DNA of 64,000 nucleotides from PFJX01 sp044227325. Its GTDB lineage: Bacteria; Pseudomonadota; Gammaproteobacteria; Burkholderiales; Thiobacillaceae. Of the stretch, positions 38,820 to 47,735 are shown piece after piece (within the stretch, counting starts at the first letter, position 1; every line of letters starts with the position of its first letter). The translations under genes were made by a program, and so were the position numbers. The stretch covers positions 310,001 through 374,000 of the forward strand of contig JBGAFI010000001.1 of the NCBI GenBank assembly GCA_044227325.1, written 5' to 3'. The notes under the pieces were generated by a model. It did no database searches. It was not told where the DNA came from and saw only the letters and a list, made by a program, of their open reading frames with translations.

Positions 38820-40067
38820 TCATTTGTCGAATTCCTTGCGCGCGGAGAAGGCCACGCCGCTCTTCGCGCGCTCGATCTCCACCCCCGGCGTGTGCAGGCT
38901 CGTCGCGCCGGGAACCTGGAGCTGCGGGCTCATCACCTGCCGGTTGACCACGCCCATCAGATCCGCGCCGGTGGCCTGGAGCATCTTGGCCTGGGCGGTC
39001 TTGTCGGTCATGCCGCGCATGCGCTGGATCGCGGTCAGGCCGAGGCCGCGCATCAGGAATTTGGCCCGGTCCTGCGGCGTTTTGCCGTCGCCGCCGTCGA
39101 TGAAGTTGTGCTCGACCGGAATCTGGCTCAGTCCCTTGTAGTTCTTGTCGGTCCGGTCGATGCCGAGGAAATCCTTGCCCATGGCCCAGGTGCCGGGCTG
39201 CATCAATTGTTCGAGGGGCACCCGCAGGCGGCGCTCGTCGCCGGTGGAGACGTCGTCGCGCCGCGGCGGCTTGGCTTTGCCCGATTCCACGCTGGGCTCG
39301 GCGAAGCGGGTGCGCTTGAACGGGTCGTCCTTGTGTTCCAGGAAGAAGAAGACGTTGTCGTTGTTGCCGAGCTCGGTGACGTTCTTGTCCGTCGTCTTGC
39401 TCTCGCCGGGCCCGTGGCGCTGCTCGCGCTGGGCGTGGGACAACAGGAAACCGCCGCCGAGGATCTTGTCCTCGTGCTCCTTGTTGAAATAGAAGGAGCC
39501 GCGCACGTCCGGCGCCAGGGCCTCCAGGTTGCTCAGGAAGGTTTGCTCATGGCTGCTGAGGCCCTGGTCGTAGGCCTGGTGCATCTTGGCGGACTGCATG
39601 CGCACCATGGTCGAGTCCGCCGGATTCTTGTCGATGGCGTTCCCGGAGCCCCATTTGCTCCCGGTGGACAGGGCGCGCGTGCTGGAGACGTGGTCCACCT
39701 GGGCCTGCATGGACTGGTTGAACTTGGGCAGTTCCTCCTTGATGTACTGCCGCACCGGCGCGAGATCGGTTTTGATTTCCCGCGGGCTCGCCGACATCTT
39801 GGAAAGCTTTTTCGCCTCCAGGCGCGCGCGCACGGCCTTCTGGATCAGCGTCGCGGCGGCCGTCTGCTTGAGTTCCGTGCGCACCATGGGATCGACGGCG
39901 AGCTTTCCCATGCTGGTCTTTTCATTGAACGTGCTTCCGCTCAGGGTGGGAAGCGGCGCCGGCGCGAGGGTATGCGTGCCCTCGCCGGGAGAGGCGGTGA
40001 CCGGGCGTGTCAGGTGCGGATGCTGGGGAATCGATTCGAACAAGGTCTTCGTGCGGGTTGGGTTCAC
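38820..40067 (-). CDS. Putative effector with IQ-like motif and OspC-like signature
   Basis: This 415-residue protein starts at GTG 40067 behind AGGAG. Residues 70-88 (AAATLIQKAVRARLEAKKL) follow the calmodulin-binding IQ consensus closely (I75-Q76, R80, K86). Residues 203-244 contain LGGGFLLSHAQRE and then E232-x2-N-x-D-x-VFF-x2-E244, which I recall as a signature of the OspC/CopC ADP-riboxanase toxins that are activated by host calmodulin. The first 65 residues are disordered and Pro/Thr-rich. It lacks an export signal, as expected for T6SS cargo. Both motif calls are from memory and short. Confidence 0.5.
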   Translation of the reverse strand: MNPTRTKTLFESIPQHPHLTRPVTASPGEGTHTLAPAPLPTLSGSTFNEKTSMGKLAVDPMVRTELKQTAAATLIQKAVRARLEAKKLSKMSASPREIKTDLAPVRQYIKEELPKFNQSMQAQVDHVSSTRALSTGSKWGSGNAIDKNPADSTMVRMQSAKMHQAYDQGLSSHEQTFLSNLEALAPDVRGSFYFNKEHEDKILGGGFLLSHAQREQRHGPGESKTTDKNVTELGNNDNVFFFLEHKDDPFKRTRFAEPSVESGKAKPPRRDDVSTGDERRLRVPLEQLMQPGTWAMGKDFLGIDRTDKNYKGLSQIPVEHNFIDGGDGKTPQDRAKFLMRGLGLTAIQRMRGMTDKTAQAKMLQATGADLMGVVNRQVMSPQLQVPGATSLHTPGVEIERAKSGVAFSARKEFDK

Positions 40068-40147
40068 GGTTCTTCTCCTGTCGATGGCGCGACCGCGCCG
40101 CCCGGACGGCTGTGCTCGCTTATCTCTGTCCGCATGGTCCGCCGCGC

Positions 40148-40849
40148 CTACTTGCCCACGCCCTTGCCAGTCTTCGCCTGGGCGTTCACCTGGTTGCTCA
40201 GGCTCTGTTCCATGGGGGAAAGGGCGCGCCCCAGGGATTGCGCCTGCTTGTTGAACTTGCCGACCGTCTTGCGCAGTTCCTCGCCTTGCAGGGCGGGCAG
40301 GGCCGGGTGTTGCGTCACCTCGCTGCCGTAGGCCTCCATTTCCCGCTGCGGGCTGGTGGATTTCTCCATGATCTGGGAGATGCCGCGCTGGCCGACGTGG
40401 GTCATCTCGTGGGCGGTGGTGCGCACCAGCTTGCGGAAGCGGTCGGTGTTCTCTTCCCGGGTGACGTCGCCCAGCGCCCGTTCGAGGTAGTTCTGTTTCA
40501 TCTTGAACAGGGTGGGCTTCTGGGTCATGACGCCGCCGCGCTTGCCCCAGCCACCGCTGGTGGCGGCATGGCCGGAGCTGTCCTCCACGGCGAAGGCGTC
40601 CGACATGGGCAACTGCGCGGCGCGATGGACCTCCTGGGCGGTCATCTCCGTCACCTGCTGCAAGCTCAGGTGGCTGGGATGGTCGGCGGGCAGCTCGTTG
40701 CGGGTGGCCATCACGTTGGCCAGCATGTCCCACTCGTCGAGGGGGCCGCGCCCCTGCGCCTTGCGGTGTTCAACCGCCGCCTCCATCTTGTTGGGCGCGC
40801 CTTTCTGAACTTCCTGGGTCGATTGCAGGCGTTTTCTGAACAGGTTCAT
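40148..40849 (-). CDS. HExxH zincin-like protein, DUF4157-related
   Basis: In this 233-residue protein, TTAHEMTHVGQR carries H147-E148-x-x-H151, and E172 in EMEAYGSEV is a plausible third ligand, as in gluzincins and the DUF4157/eCIS-core metallopeptidase-like domain. The N-terminal 100 residues are polar. Some family members self-cleave or help release cargo; others are toxins. ATG 40849 follows GGAG and lies 80 bases inside the end of the upstream methyltransferase-like gene. It is probably translated from the long T6SS transcript. Confidence 0.65.
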   Translation of the reverse strand: MNLFRKRLQSTQEVQKGAPNKMEAAVEHRKAQGRGPLDEWDMLANVMATRNELPADHPSHLSLQQVTEMTAQEVHRAAQLPMSDAFAVEDSSGHAATSGGWGKRGGVMTQKPTLFKMKQNYLERALGDVTREENTDRFRKLVRTTAHEMTHVGQRGISQIMEKSTSPQREMEAYGSEVTQHPALPALQGEELRKTVGKFNKQAQSLGRALSPMEQSLSNQVNAQAKTGKGVGK

Positions 40850-42689
40850 CGCGTTCTCCAAAGGGTTGCTCAAGGCGGGGATGGGGGTCGTCTGCCGGCG
40901 CCAGCTCGATGCGCTGGCGGTGGGCGCCGCCCGCCAGCGCCACGTGGGCGAGCAGGCGCGCCAGGGCGTCCAGGTCGGCCGGCTCGGCGGGCGCCGCCGC
41001 GCGGCACAGGCGGAAGCGGGCTTCGCCGTCCACGACCTGGAAATCCAGCGTGCCCAGGCGTCCCCGGCATTCGTGCAGGACGAGCAGGGTGCCGGGCCGT
41101 TCCGGCGCCGCCGGCTCGATGCGCAGATCGCCGTCCCGCGCCGACTCCGGCCGGTACCAGGGCAGATCCGCCCAGGCGCGCAGGCGGGCGGCGAGGCGGT
41201 CGCGCAGGGCGGCCGCTTCGTCCAGCCATGCCCGGGTCGCGGCCGCGGCCGGCGCGCGGCGTATCGCTTCCTCGGCATGGGCCAGGGCCTCGGCGCTTTC
41301 GCCGGTTTCCGCCTCGCAGGCGGCCAGACGCAGCAGGCAGGGCGCCGGCGCGTCGCGGCTGGCCACTTCCATGCGCAGGATGCTCTTGGCCAGTCCCCAA
41401 TAGTCCAGGGCGACCGCCAGCTCCGCCAGGCGCGGCCCCAGGCCGCCCTGTCCGGCGCGCGGCAGGTGGTTCGCCCAGACCCGCGCCAGGGCGGCGCGGG
41501 CGTCGCGCCGGGTCGGCTCGTCCCAGGCGGCGGGATCGCGCTCCAGAACCTCGAGTCCCGCCTCCAGCACGCCCGGGTCGAAGCCGGACAGGCGCAGCAG
41601 GGCGAGGACGCGCGCCGGCTCCAGGGCATGGGCGGCGGCGCGCAGGATGGCGGCCAGGTGCAGATGGTCGTCCGGCGCGCGCTCGCGCAGGCCGGCCACC
41701 ACCGCGTCCAGGGTTTCCCGGCGCGCGGGATTGGCGTCGTCGCGCAGCACGGCCAGGGCGCGCAGGCCGTCCGACCCGCGCCAGCCGTTCCAGACCTGGG
41801 CGCCGAGACCGGCCTGGTAGTCCGCGAGACAGGCCAGGTCCACGGGAAACCGGCTGTCCGCCGGCCAGGCGCGCGGCGCCGCGCCGGCGCCGTCCCGCTC
41901 CACCGCGAGCAGCAGATAGCGTTGGCGCGCGAGGCGGGCGATGCGGTCCAGGCTGCGCAGGGCGCCGCTGGGAAACAGCCGCGGCGCGGCGCCGTCGCCC
42001 GGCGCCAGCATGTCGCGCCAGCCGGCGCTGAGCCAGTCGGCCTCGGCGATGCCGCGCCAGCGGTAGGCCAGGCGCTCGCCGCGCGGACGCTGGGCCAGCA
42101 GGCCCTCGAACAGATGGCCGCGGCGGCGCCGGAACAGATCCTGAACCAGGCCGCCGAAATAGCGGTAGGCCAGGATCGCCGGAGGGTTGCCGGAGAAGTC
42201 GAGGGCGCCGCCGCGCGCGCGCGGGCCGTCGCCGCCCTGGCGCCAGAGGGCGGTTTCCACCACCAGCTCGGGCGAGGGAGTGGCCAGGCGCAGGGCTTCG
42301 AGGCGGACGCGGGCGGCGTGGCCGGCCTCGGCGACGCAGGCGACATAGCGCACCTGCAAGCCGGCGCAAAGGGAATCGGCGAGGCTTTCGCGCAGGGCGG
42401 CCAGCATCAGCCAGGTGAAGTGGCCGCATCCCGCGTCCGGCTCCAGGACGACGACCTCGCGCGCCGGATCGACGGCGCCCGCCGCCAGGCCGATTTCCCA
42501 GTAGCGGACGACGGCGCCCGCGCAGGCGCGGGCGAAGGCGGCGGAGGGCGGTTCGCTCCGTTCGCCTTGCGCGGCGCCGGGCAACCAGTGATGGGAGCGG
42601 CTGAAGCGCTCGTAGGCGGCGAACTCGCGCCAGCCGGCGGCTGCCGCGCCGGGCCGGGCCGTCGCTTGGGCGGGCGGCGCGTGGTTCAC
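40770..42689 (-). CDS. Methyltransferase-like and TPR protein of the T6SS operon
   Basis: In this 639-residue protein the start region has a SAM-binding-like motif I (VVVLEPDAGCGHFTWLMLAA, about 79-98) and a following VRYVACVAEAG. The second half has TPR-like helical repeats (LLRLAACEAETGESAEALAH and others). GTG 42689 follows AGGAGG and overlaps the TssA stop, so it is translated with the T6SS core. It shares a 'modification domain plus TPR' layout with the GNAT proteins of the island. The last 26 codons overlap the zincin gene. Target unknown; it could be an adaptor that lost catalysis. Confidence 0.6.
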   Translation of the reverse strand: MNHAPPAQATARPGAAAAGWREFAAYERFSRSHHWLPGAAQGERSEPPSAAFARACAGAVVRYWEIGLAAGAVDPAREVVVLEPDAGCGHFTWLMLAALRESLADSLCAGLQVRYVACVAEAGHAARVRLEALRLATPSPELVVETALWRQGGDGPRARGGALDFSGNPPAILAYRYFGGLVQDLFRRRRGHLFEGLLAQRPRGERLAYRWRGIAEADWLSAGWRDMLAPGDGAAPRLFPSGALRSLDRIARLARQRYLLLAVERDGAGAAPRAWPADSRFPVDLACLADYQAGLGAQVWNGWRGSDGLRALAVLRDDANPARRETLDAVVAGLRERAPDDHLHLAAILRAAAHALEPARVLALLRLSGFDPGVLEAGLEVLERDPAAWDEPTRRDARAALARVWANHLPRAGQGGLGPRLAELAVALDYWGLAKSILRMEVASRDAPAPCLLRLAACEAETGESAEALAHAEEAIRRAPAAAATRAWLDEAAALRDRLAARLRAWADLPWYRPESARDGDLRIEPAAPERPGTLLVLHECRGRLGTLDFQVVDGEARFRLCRAAAPAEPADLDALARLLAHVALAGGAHRQRIELAPADDPHPRLEQPFGERDEPVQKTPAIDPGSSERRAQQDGGGG

Positions 42690-43783
42690 CGTTCCGCCTC
42701 CTGTCGCAGGCCGAGCAGGTCGAAGATGCTGATCTGCCCGTTCATGCGCACGAACAGTTCCTGGTACAGCTCCACCGTGTTGAGGCGTCCCCAGTCGATG
42801 GCGCGGCGTACCAGGTAGGGCACCGGGCTGTGGGGTTCCAGGCGCAGCAGGAATTCCGCCGCCCGTTCCAGATCCGCGTAGGCTTCCTCCCGGCTCATGG
42901 ACGCCTCGCCCAGGGTGGCCGGCGGCGTGGCCGGCGCGGGCGCCGCCGGCGCGGCGGCATCCGCGGATTCGGGCAGGCCGGCGGGCAGGTATTCCTCGGA
43001 ACGGTGGCCGCGCTTGCCCAGCTCGCCCTCGAGCAGGGCGAGGATGTCCGCCAGCAGCGCGCGCAAGGCGAGCAGGCCGGGCGCCTCGGCGCCGAAGCAA
43101 CGGTCCAGGCGGGCCTGCAGGGCGTCCAGGGCGAGCAGGCCGCCGGCCAGGGCGGAGCGGGAAAGCTCGCATTCCTGGCTGGGGGTCGCGTACAGGGCCG
43201 CCATGAATTCCGCGCCGCCGCGGCCGTTCGGCTCCTCCCGGCCGGCCAGTTCCCAATCGCCCCAGCCCAGTTCGCGCGGACGTCCGGAATGGGTGAGCCG
43301 CGCCTGGCGCAGCAGCGGCGGCATCTTGTCGTTGAGCCAGCGGAACAGGTTGCCGCGAAACTCCAGATCGCCCTCGTCCGGCAGCGGGTGCAGGCTGTCC
43401 CAGTAGCGTTCGCACAGGCGTTCCAGCAAGGTCAGACAGGGCGCCAGGGCATGGAAGCCGCGCAGGTTGACCTGCGCCTCCAGCAGCCACACCGCGAGTT
43501 GCAGATCCTTGCTCTGGCGCGCCAGGCTTTCCCCGGCCAGGGCGGTCACGCGCGCCCAGTCGGCGCGCTTGAGTTCGTATTGCCAGGCGCCCTGGGGCAG
43601 GCTGGCGTCGTCCTCCTTGCGCGCCTCGCGGATCTCGCCGTAGAGGGCGCTGTGCTTGAGGGACGGCCCGGCCGGCGCGGCTTCCGAGATGGGTTCCAGC
43701 AGCGCCTCCAGGCCGTGGCCGACGAAGCTTTCCAGGTAATGGCCGGCGAGGGCGCCAAGCTTGTCTCCGGAACCGGGTTTCAT
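42686..43783 (-). CDS. tssA: T6SS protein TssA
   Basis: This 365-residue protein has the ImpA N-terminal domain (LEPISEAAPAGPSLKHSALY, then EIREARKED) followed by a helical body and a C-terminal segment with LERAAEFLLRLEPHSPVPYL and then RRAIDWGRLNTVELYQELF. TssA caps the growing sheath and tube and links them to the baseplate. The C-terminal pattern suggests a short-tail TssA class. ATG 43783 follows AAGGAG, 4 bases after the TssM stop, and its own stop overlaps the next gene, showing one operon. Confidence 0.9.
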   Translation of the reverse strand: MKPGSGDKLGALAGHYLESFVGHGLEALLEPISEAAPAGPSLKHSALYGEIREARKEDDASLPQGAWQYELKRADWARVTALAGESLARQSKDLQLAVWLLEAQVNLRGFHALAPCLTLLERLCERYWDSLHPLPDEGDLEFRGNLFRWLNDKMPPLLRQARLTHSGRPRELGWGDWELAGREEPNGRGGAEFMAALYATPSQECELSRSALAGGLLALDALQARLDRCFGAEAPGLLALRALLADILALLEGELGKRGHRSEEYLPAGLPESADAAAPAAPAPATPPATLGEASMSREEAYADLERAAEFLLRLEPHSPVPYLVRRAIDWGRLNTVELYQELFVRMNGQISIFDLLGLRQEAER

Positions 43784-43787
43784 GGTC

Positions 43788-46700
43788 TCACTCCTTGTCG
43801 TTGCCCGGCGCCAGGGTGGGGAAGGCGGGCGGGAGCAGGGCGGCCGGGGCGCCGGTCTTGGCGTCCTTCGCGGCCAGGGTCAGGGCGATGTGCGGCCGCG
43901 CGGCGGCGCGGGCGGATTGGCCGGATGGGGCGGCGGCGGTGGTCGGCACCTCGAAGGCGAGCAGGACGCGGCCGGGCGCGAGCGGATCGGGCAGGGCGGC
44001 GGCCCGGTGCCGCTGGATCATGCGCAGCAGCGACCAGGGGCCCTCGCCGGCGAAGACGGCGCTGGCGCCGTCCACGTTCAGGTCGACGCGGGCGGAATCG
44101 GCGACCGGACGCCAACGGGAGCCGCTGGCCCAGGCCAGGCGCAGTTCCAGCGGCTGGCCCCAGGCCCATTCCAGGCTGTCCGCGCCGTTCGGCAGCGACG
44201 CGGCGGCGGCGCCGTTGCCCAGGCTCCAGGCGACGATCTGGTTGGCGCCGGGGGAGGCCTTGGCCAGGGCGTTGAATTCCACGCCGATGCGCAGCGGCGC
44301 GCTGGCCGGGTCCACGGACAGGGTGTCGCGGAAGAAATCGGCGACCGCGTCCATGCGCGCCAGGAAGCGGCGCGCGTCGGCCCATTGGCCCTGGCTGGTG
44401 TCGGCGAAGGCATCGGCCAGGGCGCCGCGCTGGCCGGCGTAGTCGGCCAGGAAGGACTTGACCAGGCCCGGCGCCGCGTCGGGACTGGACAGGGGGCCGA
44501 ACGGGTAGCGGCCCGCGAGTTCCCGGTTGAAGCGGTCGGCGAGGCGGCTCCAGGCGGCGAAGGCGGCGGCGCCGGGGCGTTCGCTGCAATCCCAGCGCGC
44601 TTCGGCCAGACGCTGGCGGCGCAGGGTGGAGAAGAGATCGTCGCCCAGTTCCGGCGGCTTGTAGTCGGCCAGGCGCTTGCGGCAGCCCTCGCGCGGGCCC
44701 GCCACGGTGCCGGTGAACAGGCTGTGCAGGGCGGCGACCTGACCGCTCGGCTCCTTGAACTGGAGATAGCGCTCCAGCTCGACCAGGGTGTTGTCCCAGA
44801 ACGCGGCGCCGCGCGTGTCGGCGCTCGTGTCCTGGCCGTCGTCCCGGCTGTTCTTCAGGAAGGCGAGGTATTGGCTCGCGTAGCCGGTCAGCACCCGCGC
44901 CCGCGCCACCTGGCGCGCCAGCCAGTCCTTGGTGAGGGCGAGATCGTCCAGCATGCGCGCGCCCGCGTCCCCCTCCAGGGCCAGGTCGTACAGGCGGCTG
45001 TTGTCCGCCAGGGTCTGGGTCCGGCGCAGGTTGTCGGCGGCGAGACCGCGCGCGCAGCGGGTGATGCGTTGCGCGCTGTCGGCGAAGCCGAGCTGGCGGT
45101 ACAGGCCCAGGGTTTCCAACAGGGGCGCGGCGGCGCCGGCGAAATCCGCGCTCTCCCGCGCCAGGCGCCGCTCCGCGTCGGACAAGTCGCTGACGCCGCC
45201 GCGCGCGGGCGCGGGCTCCGTGGCCAGTTGCGCCGCGCGCAGGGTGTCGTTCATCACCGCTTCCAGTTGTTCCCGCGCGAGCCGGTCGTAGAGCGGACGC
45301 CGGCCATCGGCCTGGTCCGGGTCCGCCTCCGCCTGCTTGGCGGGCAGGCCGCGCGCCACGGCGAATTTCATGTAGTCGCGCGCATAGCCCGCCGCCTGGG
45401 CGAGTTGGGCCGGGTTCCAGCCGGCGCCGTCGATGCGGCAGGCGAAATCCTGGCGCGGCGCCAGACGCATGTAGGGCAGGTCCATCAGCGCGCCCAGGCC
45501 GGCGAACTCGTCGGTCAGATCCGGGTTGAGTTCGAGCACGCCGCCGCGCATGCCGAACATGAGGCCGTGGGGGGCGACGCTCAGGCCGATCAGGGTGTTC
45601 ATCGCGGGCCGGTAGCAGAGCGCTTCGCCAAAGGTCTCGGCGAGGGAGGCGAGGCTCTCCGGATAGCCGTGGCGGCGCACCATGTCGGCCAGCGCCGGCT
45701 GCGCCGCGCCGCGCACCTCCTCGCAGGGATTGTGGGCGGCGGTGGAGCCGAGCCAGGACTTGCGCATCCACTCCAGCCACCAGATCAGGTGCGCGCTTTC
45801 GCCGCGCCGGTCGGCGCCGGGATGCGCGTCCGGGCGTTCCAGTTTGGCGAGCAGGACCGGTCCCGCTTCCAGCTCCTTGGTCAGGGTCGCGCGCAGCGCG
45901 GCGGCGAGGGCCTCGATGCGCTGGGCGTAGCGCGCGCGCGCGCCGGCCGGCAGCGGCACGCTGGCGTCGAAGGTGATGCGCGCCAGGGAGGCGGAGAGCG
46001 CGCCGTGTTCCGCCATGACTTCCTTGGGCAGGGGCTGGTCGTAGGCGTAGGCGGCGAGATCGGCGAACAGGCGCAGCGAGGCCTTGTTCTCCTCCGCGCT
46101 GGCGAAGCGGGAGGCGACGCGGAAACTCGCCAGGTTGTCCTCCAGCGCGCGCACGGCGGCGACGTAGTCGAGGAAGCGGCGGCGGGGCGCGCGCAGGGGG
46201 TCGGCGCGGCCGTCGTCGCCGGCTTCCGGGCGCGAGCCGTCGGCCACCAGGGCTTGCGCCTTGCGCGCCAGGCGGCAGGCCACCGCCGGCATCACCACCT
46301 TTTCCAGGGAGGCGTTGGAGATTTCCTCGGCGCCGTGCTTGATGGCCCGGTCGTCGATCCAGGACAGGGGGATCGCCAGGTAGGTCGAGCGGGCCTCGAT
46401 GCGCGAGACCTGGCGCAGGATGTCGTGGAAGCGGCCGACTTCCAGGCAGGTGCCCGGGTCCGCCGCGCCGCGCATGTCCACCAGGGTGCGCATGGCCGCG
46501 TCCATGGCCGACATCTGCTGGGACAGGTGCACGCCGGCGAAGCCGAGCAGGGTGAACAGGCCGACCAGCGCGGCCAGGGCCGCGATCTGGGCGCGCCGGA
46601 TCAGGCGGTTGCGCGACCAGATGCGCTTGCGCGCCGGTTCGGCGAGATGCGGTTCGGCGAACACGCGCTCGACGAGCAGGTCGCGCAGGAAATCCACGTC

Positions 46701-47732
46701 GCCGCGCGGCCCGTCCAGATCGGCGCCGTCGGCGGCGACGCCGCCGGTGAAGTAGATGCCCCGGCAGAAGAAGGACTGCTCCCAGTCGGAAGGCTGGAAC
46801 ACCTCCTCGAACCAGCGCGCCAGGGGCGCCTGCAGGCGGCGGAAGCTGACCGGGAACAGGAAGAAGCGGTCCAGCTCGGTCGCCTCGCTTTCGTTCGCCA
46901 GGTTGTCCGCCTCGGCGGAGACCGTCAGCAGGAGCTGGCGCAGGCGCTGGCACAGGCTGCTGAAGGCGGCCTCGATCCAGGCCGGGGGTTCCTCGCTGCG
47001 GAACGCGGGCGGCGCGGTCCAGCCGAAGATCTCGCCGCGGCGCGCGGCGGCCTGGGCGCGCCAGAACGCGGAGAAACCGGGCACGGCGTCGCATTGGGTC
47101 ACCACCACGTAGACCGGCAGGGCGAATTCGAACCGGTGTTGCGTGTCCTGCATCTGGCGCAGGGCGTCGCGCGCCAGGTCGAGCAGGGCATCCTCGCCGG
47201 ACGCCAGCAGGCTGCGCGCGGACACGGCGAGCACGATCTTGTCCAGCGGGCGTTCCGGGCGCAGGTCGTCGATGCGGTCGAGCAGGGTGCGCCAGTCCTT
47301 GCCGTGGCGGCTTTCGCCGCCGCGCGTGTCGCAGACGCGGCCTTCCGGGTCGATCAGCACGCCGTGTTCGAAACGGGTCCACTCGGCGTGGGGCAATTCG
47401 AGCTTTTCCGCCCAGTCCGGCGGATTGTGGCGCAGCTGCGCGGCGGCGGAGCGCAGCAGGCTGCTCTTGCCGGCGCCCTTCTCGCCCAGGATCAGGGTCC
47501 AGGGCAGCTCGTAGCGCTGCTCGCGCGAGGTGAACAGATAGGCCAGCGCTTCCAGCAGCCGGCCCAGCGGCCCGCCTTTCGCCGCCAGCCCGCGCAGGCG
47601 CGCGACGTAGGCTTTCTCGGGCGCCTTGCCCGGCGCCCGCGCGCGCGCCGCCAGCCAGAGCGCCGCCACGCCGGTCGCGGCGGCGAGGCCGGCGAGGATC
47701 CAGAACGGGGAGGCGAAGGCGAAACCGGGCAT
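43788..47732 (-). CDS. tssM: T6SS inner-membrane protein TssM (IcmF)
   Basis: This 1314-residue protein has an N-terminal membrane helix (FWILAGLAAATGVAALWLAA), a P-loop domain with Walker A GEKGAGKSS (83-91) and a second membrane helix (IAALAALVGLFTLLGFAGVH). A large periplasmic region with typical IcmF C-terminal beta domain follows (EWAWGQPLELRLAW and the GEGPWSLLRMIQRH segment). TssM forms the membrane complex with TssL and TssJ. It is of usual length. The gene lies between tssL and tssA with gaps of only a few bases. Confidence 0.93.
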   Translation of the reverse strand: MPGFAFASPFWILAGLAAATGVAALWLAARARAPGKAPEKAYVARLRGLAAKGGPLGRLLEALAYLFTSREQRYELPWTLILGEKGAGKSSLLRSAAAQLRHNPPDWAEKLELPHAEWTRFEHGVLIDPEGRVCDTRGGESRHGKDWRTLLDRIDDLRPERPLDKIVLAVSARSLLASGEDALLDLARDALRQMQDTQHRFEFALPVYVVVTQCDAVPGFSAFWRAQAAARRGEIFGWTAPPAFRSEEPPAWIEAAFSSLCQRLRQLLLTVSAEADNLANESEATELDRFFLFPVSFRRLQAPLARWFEEVFQPSDWEQSFFCRGIYFTGGVAADGADLDGPRGDVDFLRDLLVERVFAEPHLAEPARKRIWSRNRLIRRAQIAALAALVGLFTLLGFAGVHLSQQMSAMDAAMRTLVDMRGAADPGTCLEVGRFHDILRQVSRIEARSTYLAIPLSWIDDRAIKHGAEEISNASLEKVVMPAVACRLARKAQALVADGSRPEAGDDGRADPLRAPRRRFLDYVAAVRALEDNLASFRVASRFASAEENKASLRLFADLAAYAYDQPLPKEVMAEHGALSASLARITFDASVPLPAGARARYAQRIEALAAALRATLTKELEAGPVLLAKLERPDAHPGADRRGESAHLIWWLEWMRKSWLGSTAAHNPCEEVRGAAQPALADMVRRHGYPESLASLAETFGEALCYRPAMNTLIGLSVAPHGLMFGMRGGVLELNPDLTDEFAGLGALMDLPYMRLAPRQDFACRIDGAGWNPAQLAQAAGYARDYMKFAVARGLPAKQAEADPDQADGRRPLYDRLAREQLEAVMNDTLRAAQLATEPAPARGGVSDLSDAERRLARESADFAGAAAPLLETLGLYRQLGFADSAQRITRCARGLAADNLRRTQTLADNSRLYDLALEGDAGARMLDDLALTKDWLARQVARARVLTGYASQYLAFLKNSRDDGQDTSADTRGAAFWDNTLVELERYLQFKEPSGQVAALHSLFTGTVAGPREGCRKRLADYKPPELGDDLFSTLRRQRLAEARWDCSERPGAAAFAAWSRLADRFNRELAGRYPFGPLSSPDAAPGLVKSFLADYAGQRGALADAFADTSQGQWADARRFLARMDAVADFFRDTLSVDPASAPLRIGVEFNALAKASPGANQIVAWSLGNGAAAASLPNGADSLEWAWGQPLELRLAWASGSRWRPVADSARVDLNVDGASAVFAGEGPWSLLRMIQRHRAAALPDPLAPGRVLLAFEVPTTAAAPSGQSARAAARPHIALTLAAKDAKTGAPAALLPPAFPTLAPGNDKE

Positions 47733-47735
47733 GGA

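Noticed and set aside
30982..42689. Extracellular contractile injection system (eCIS/PVC) locus
   Set aside because: The DUF4157-like zincin hinted at this, but the structural genes are clearly TssJ, TssL, TssM, TssK, TssF, TssG, TssE, Hcp and VgrG, with no eCIS tail-tube, sheath series or AAA+ ATPase.
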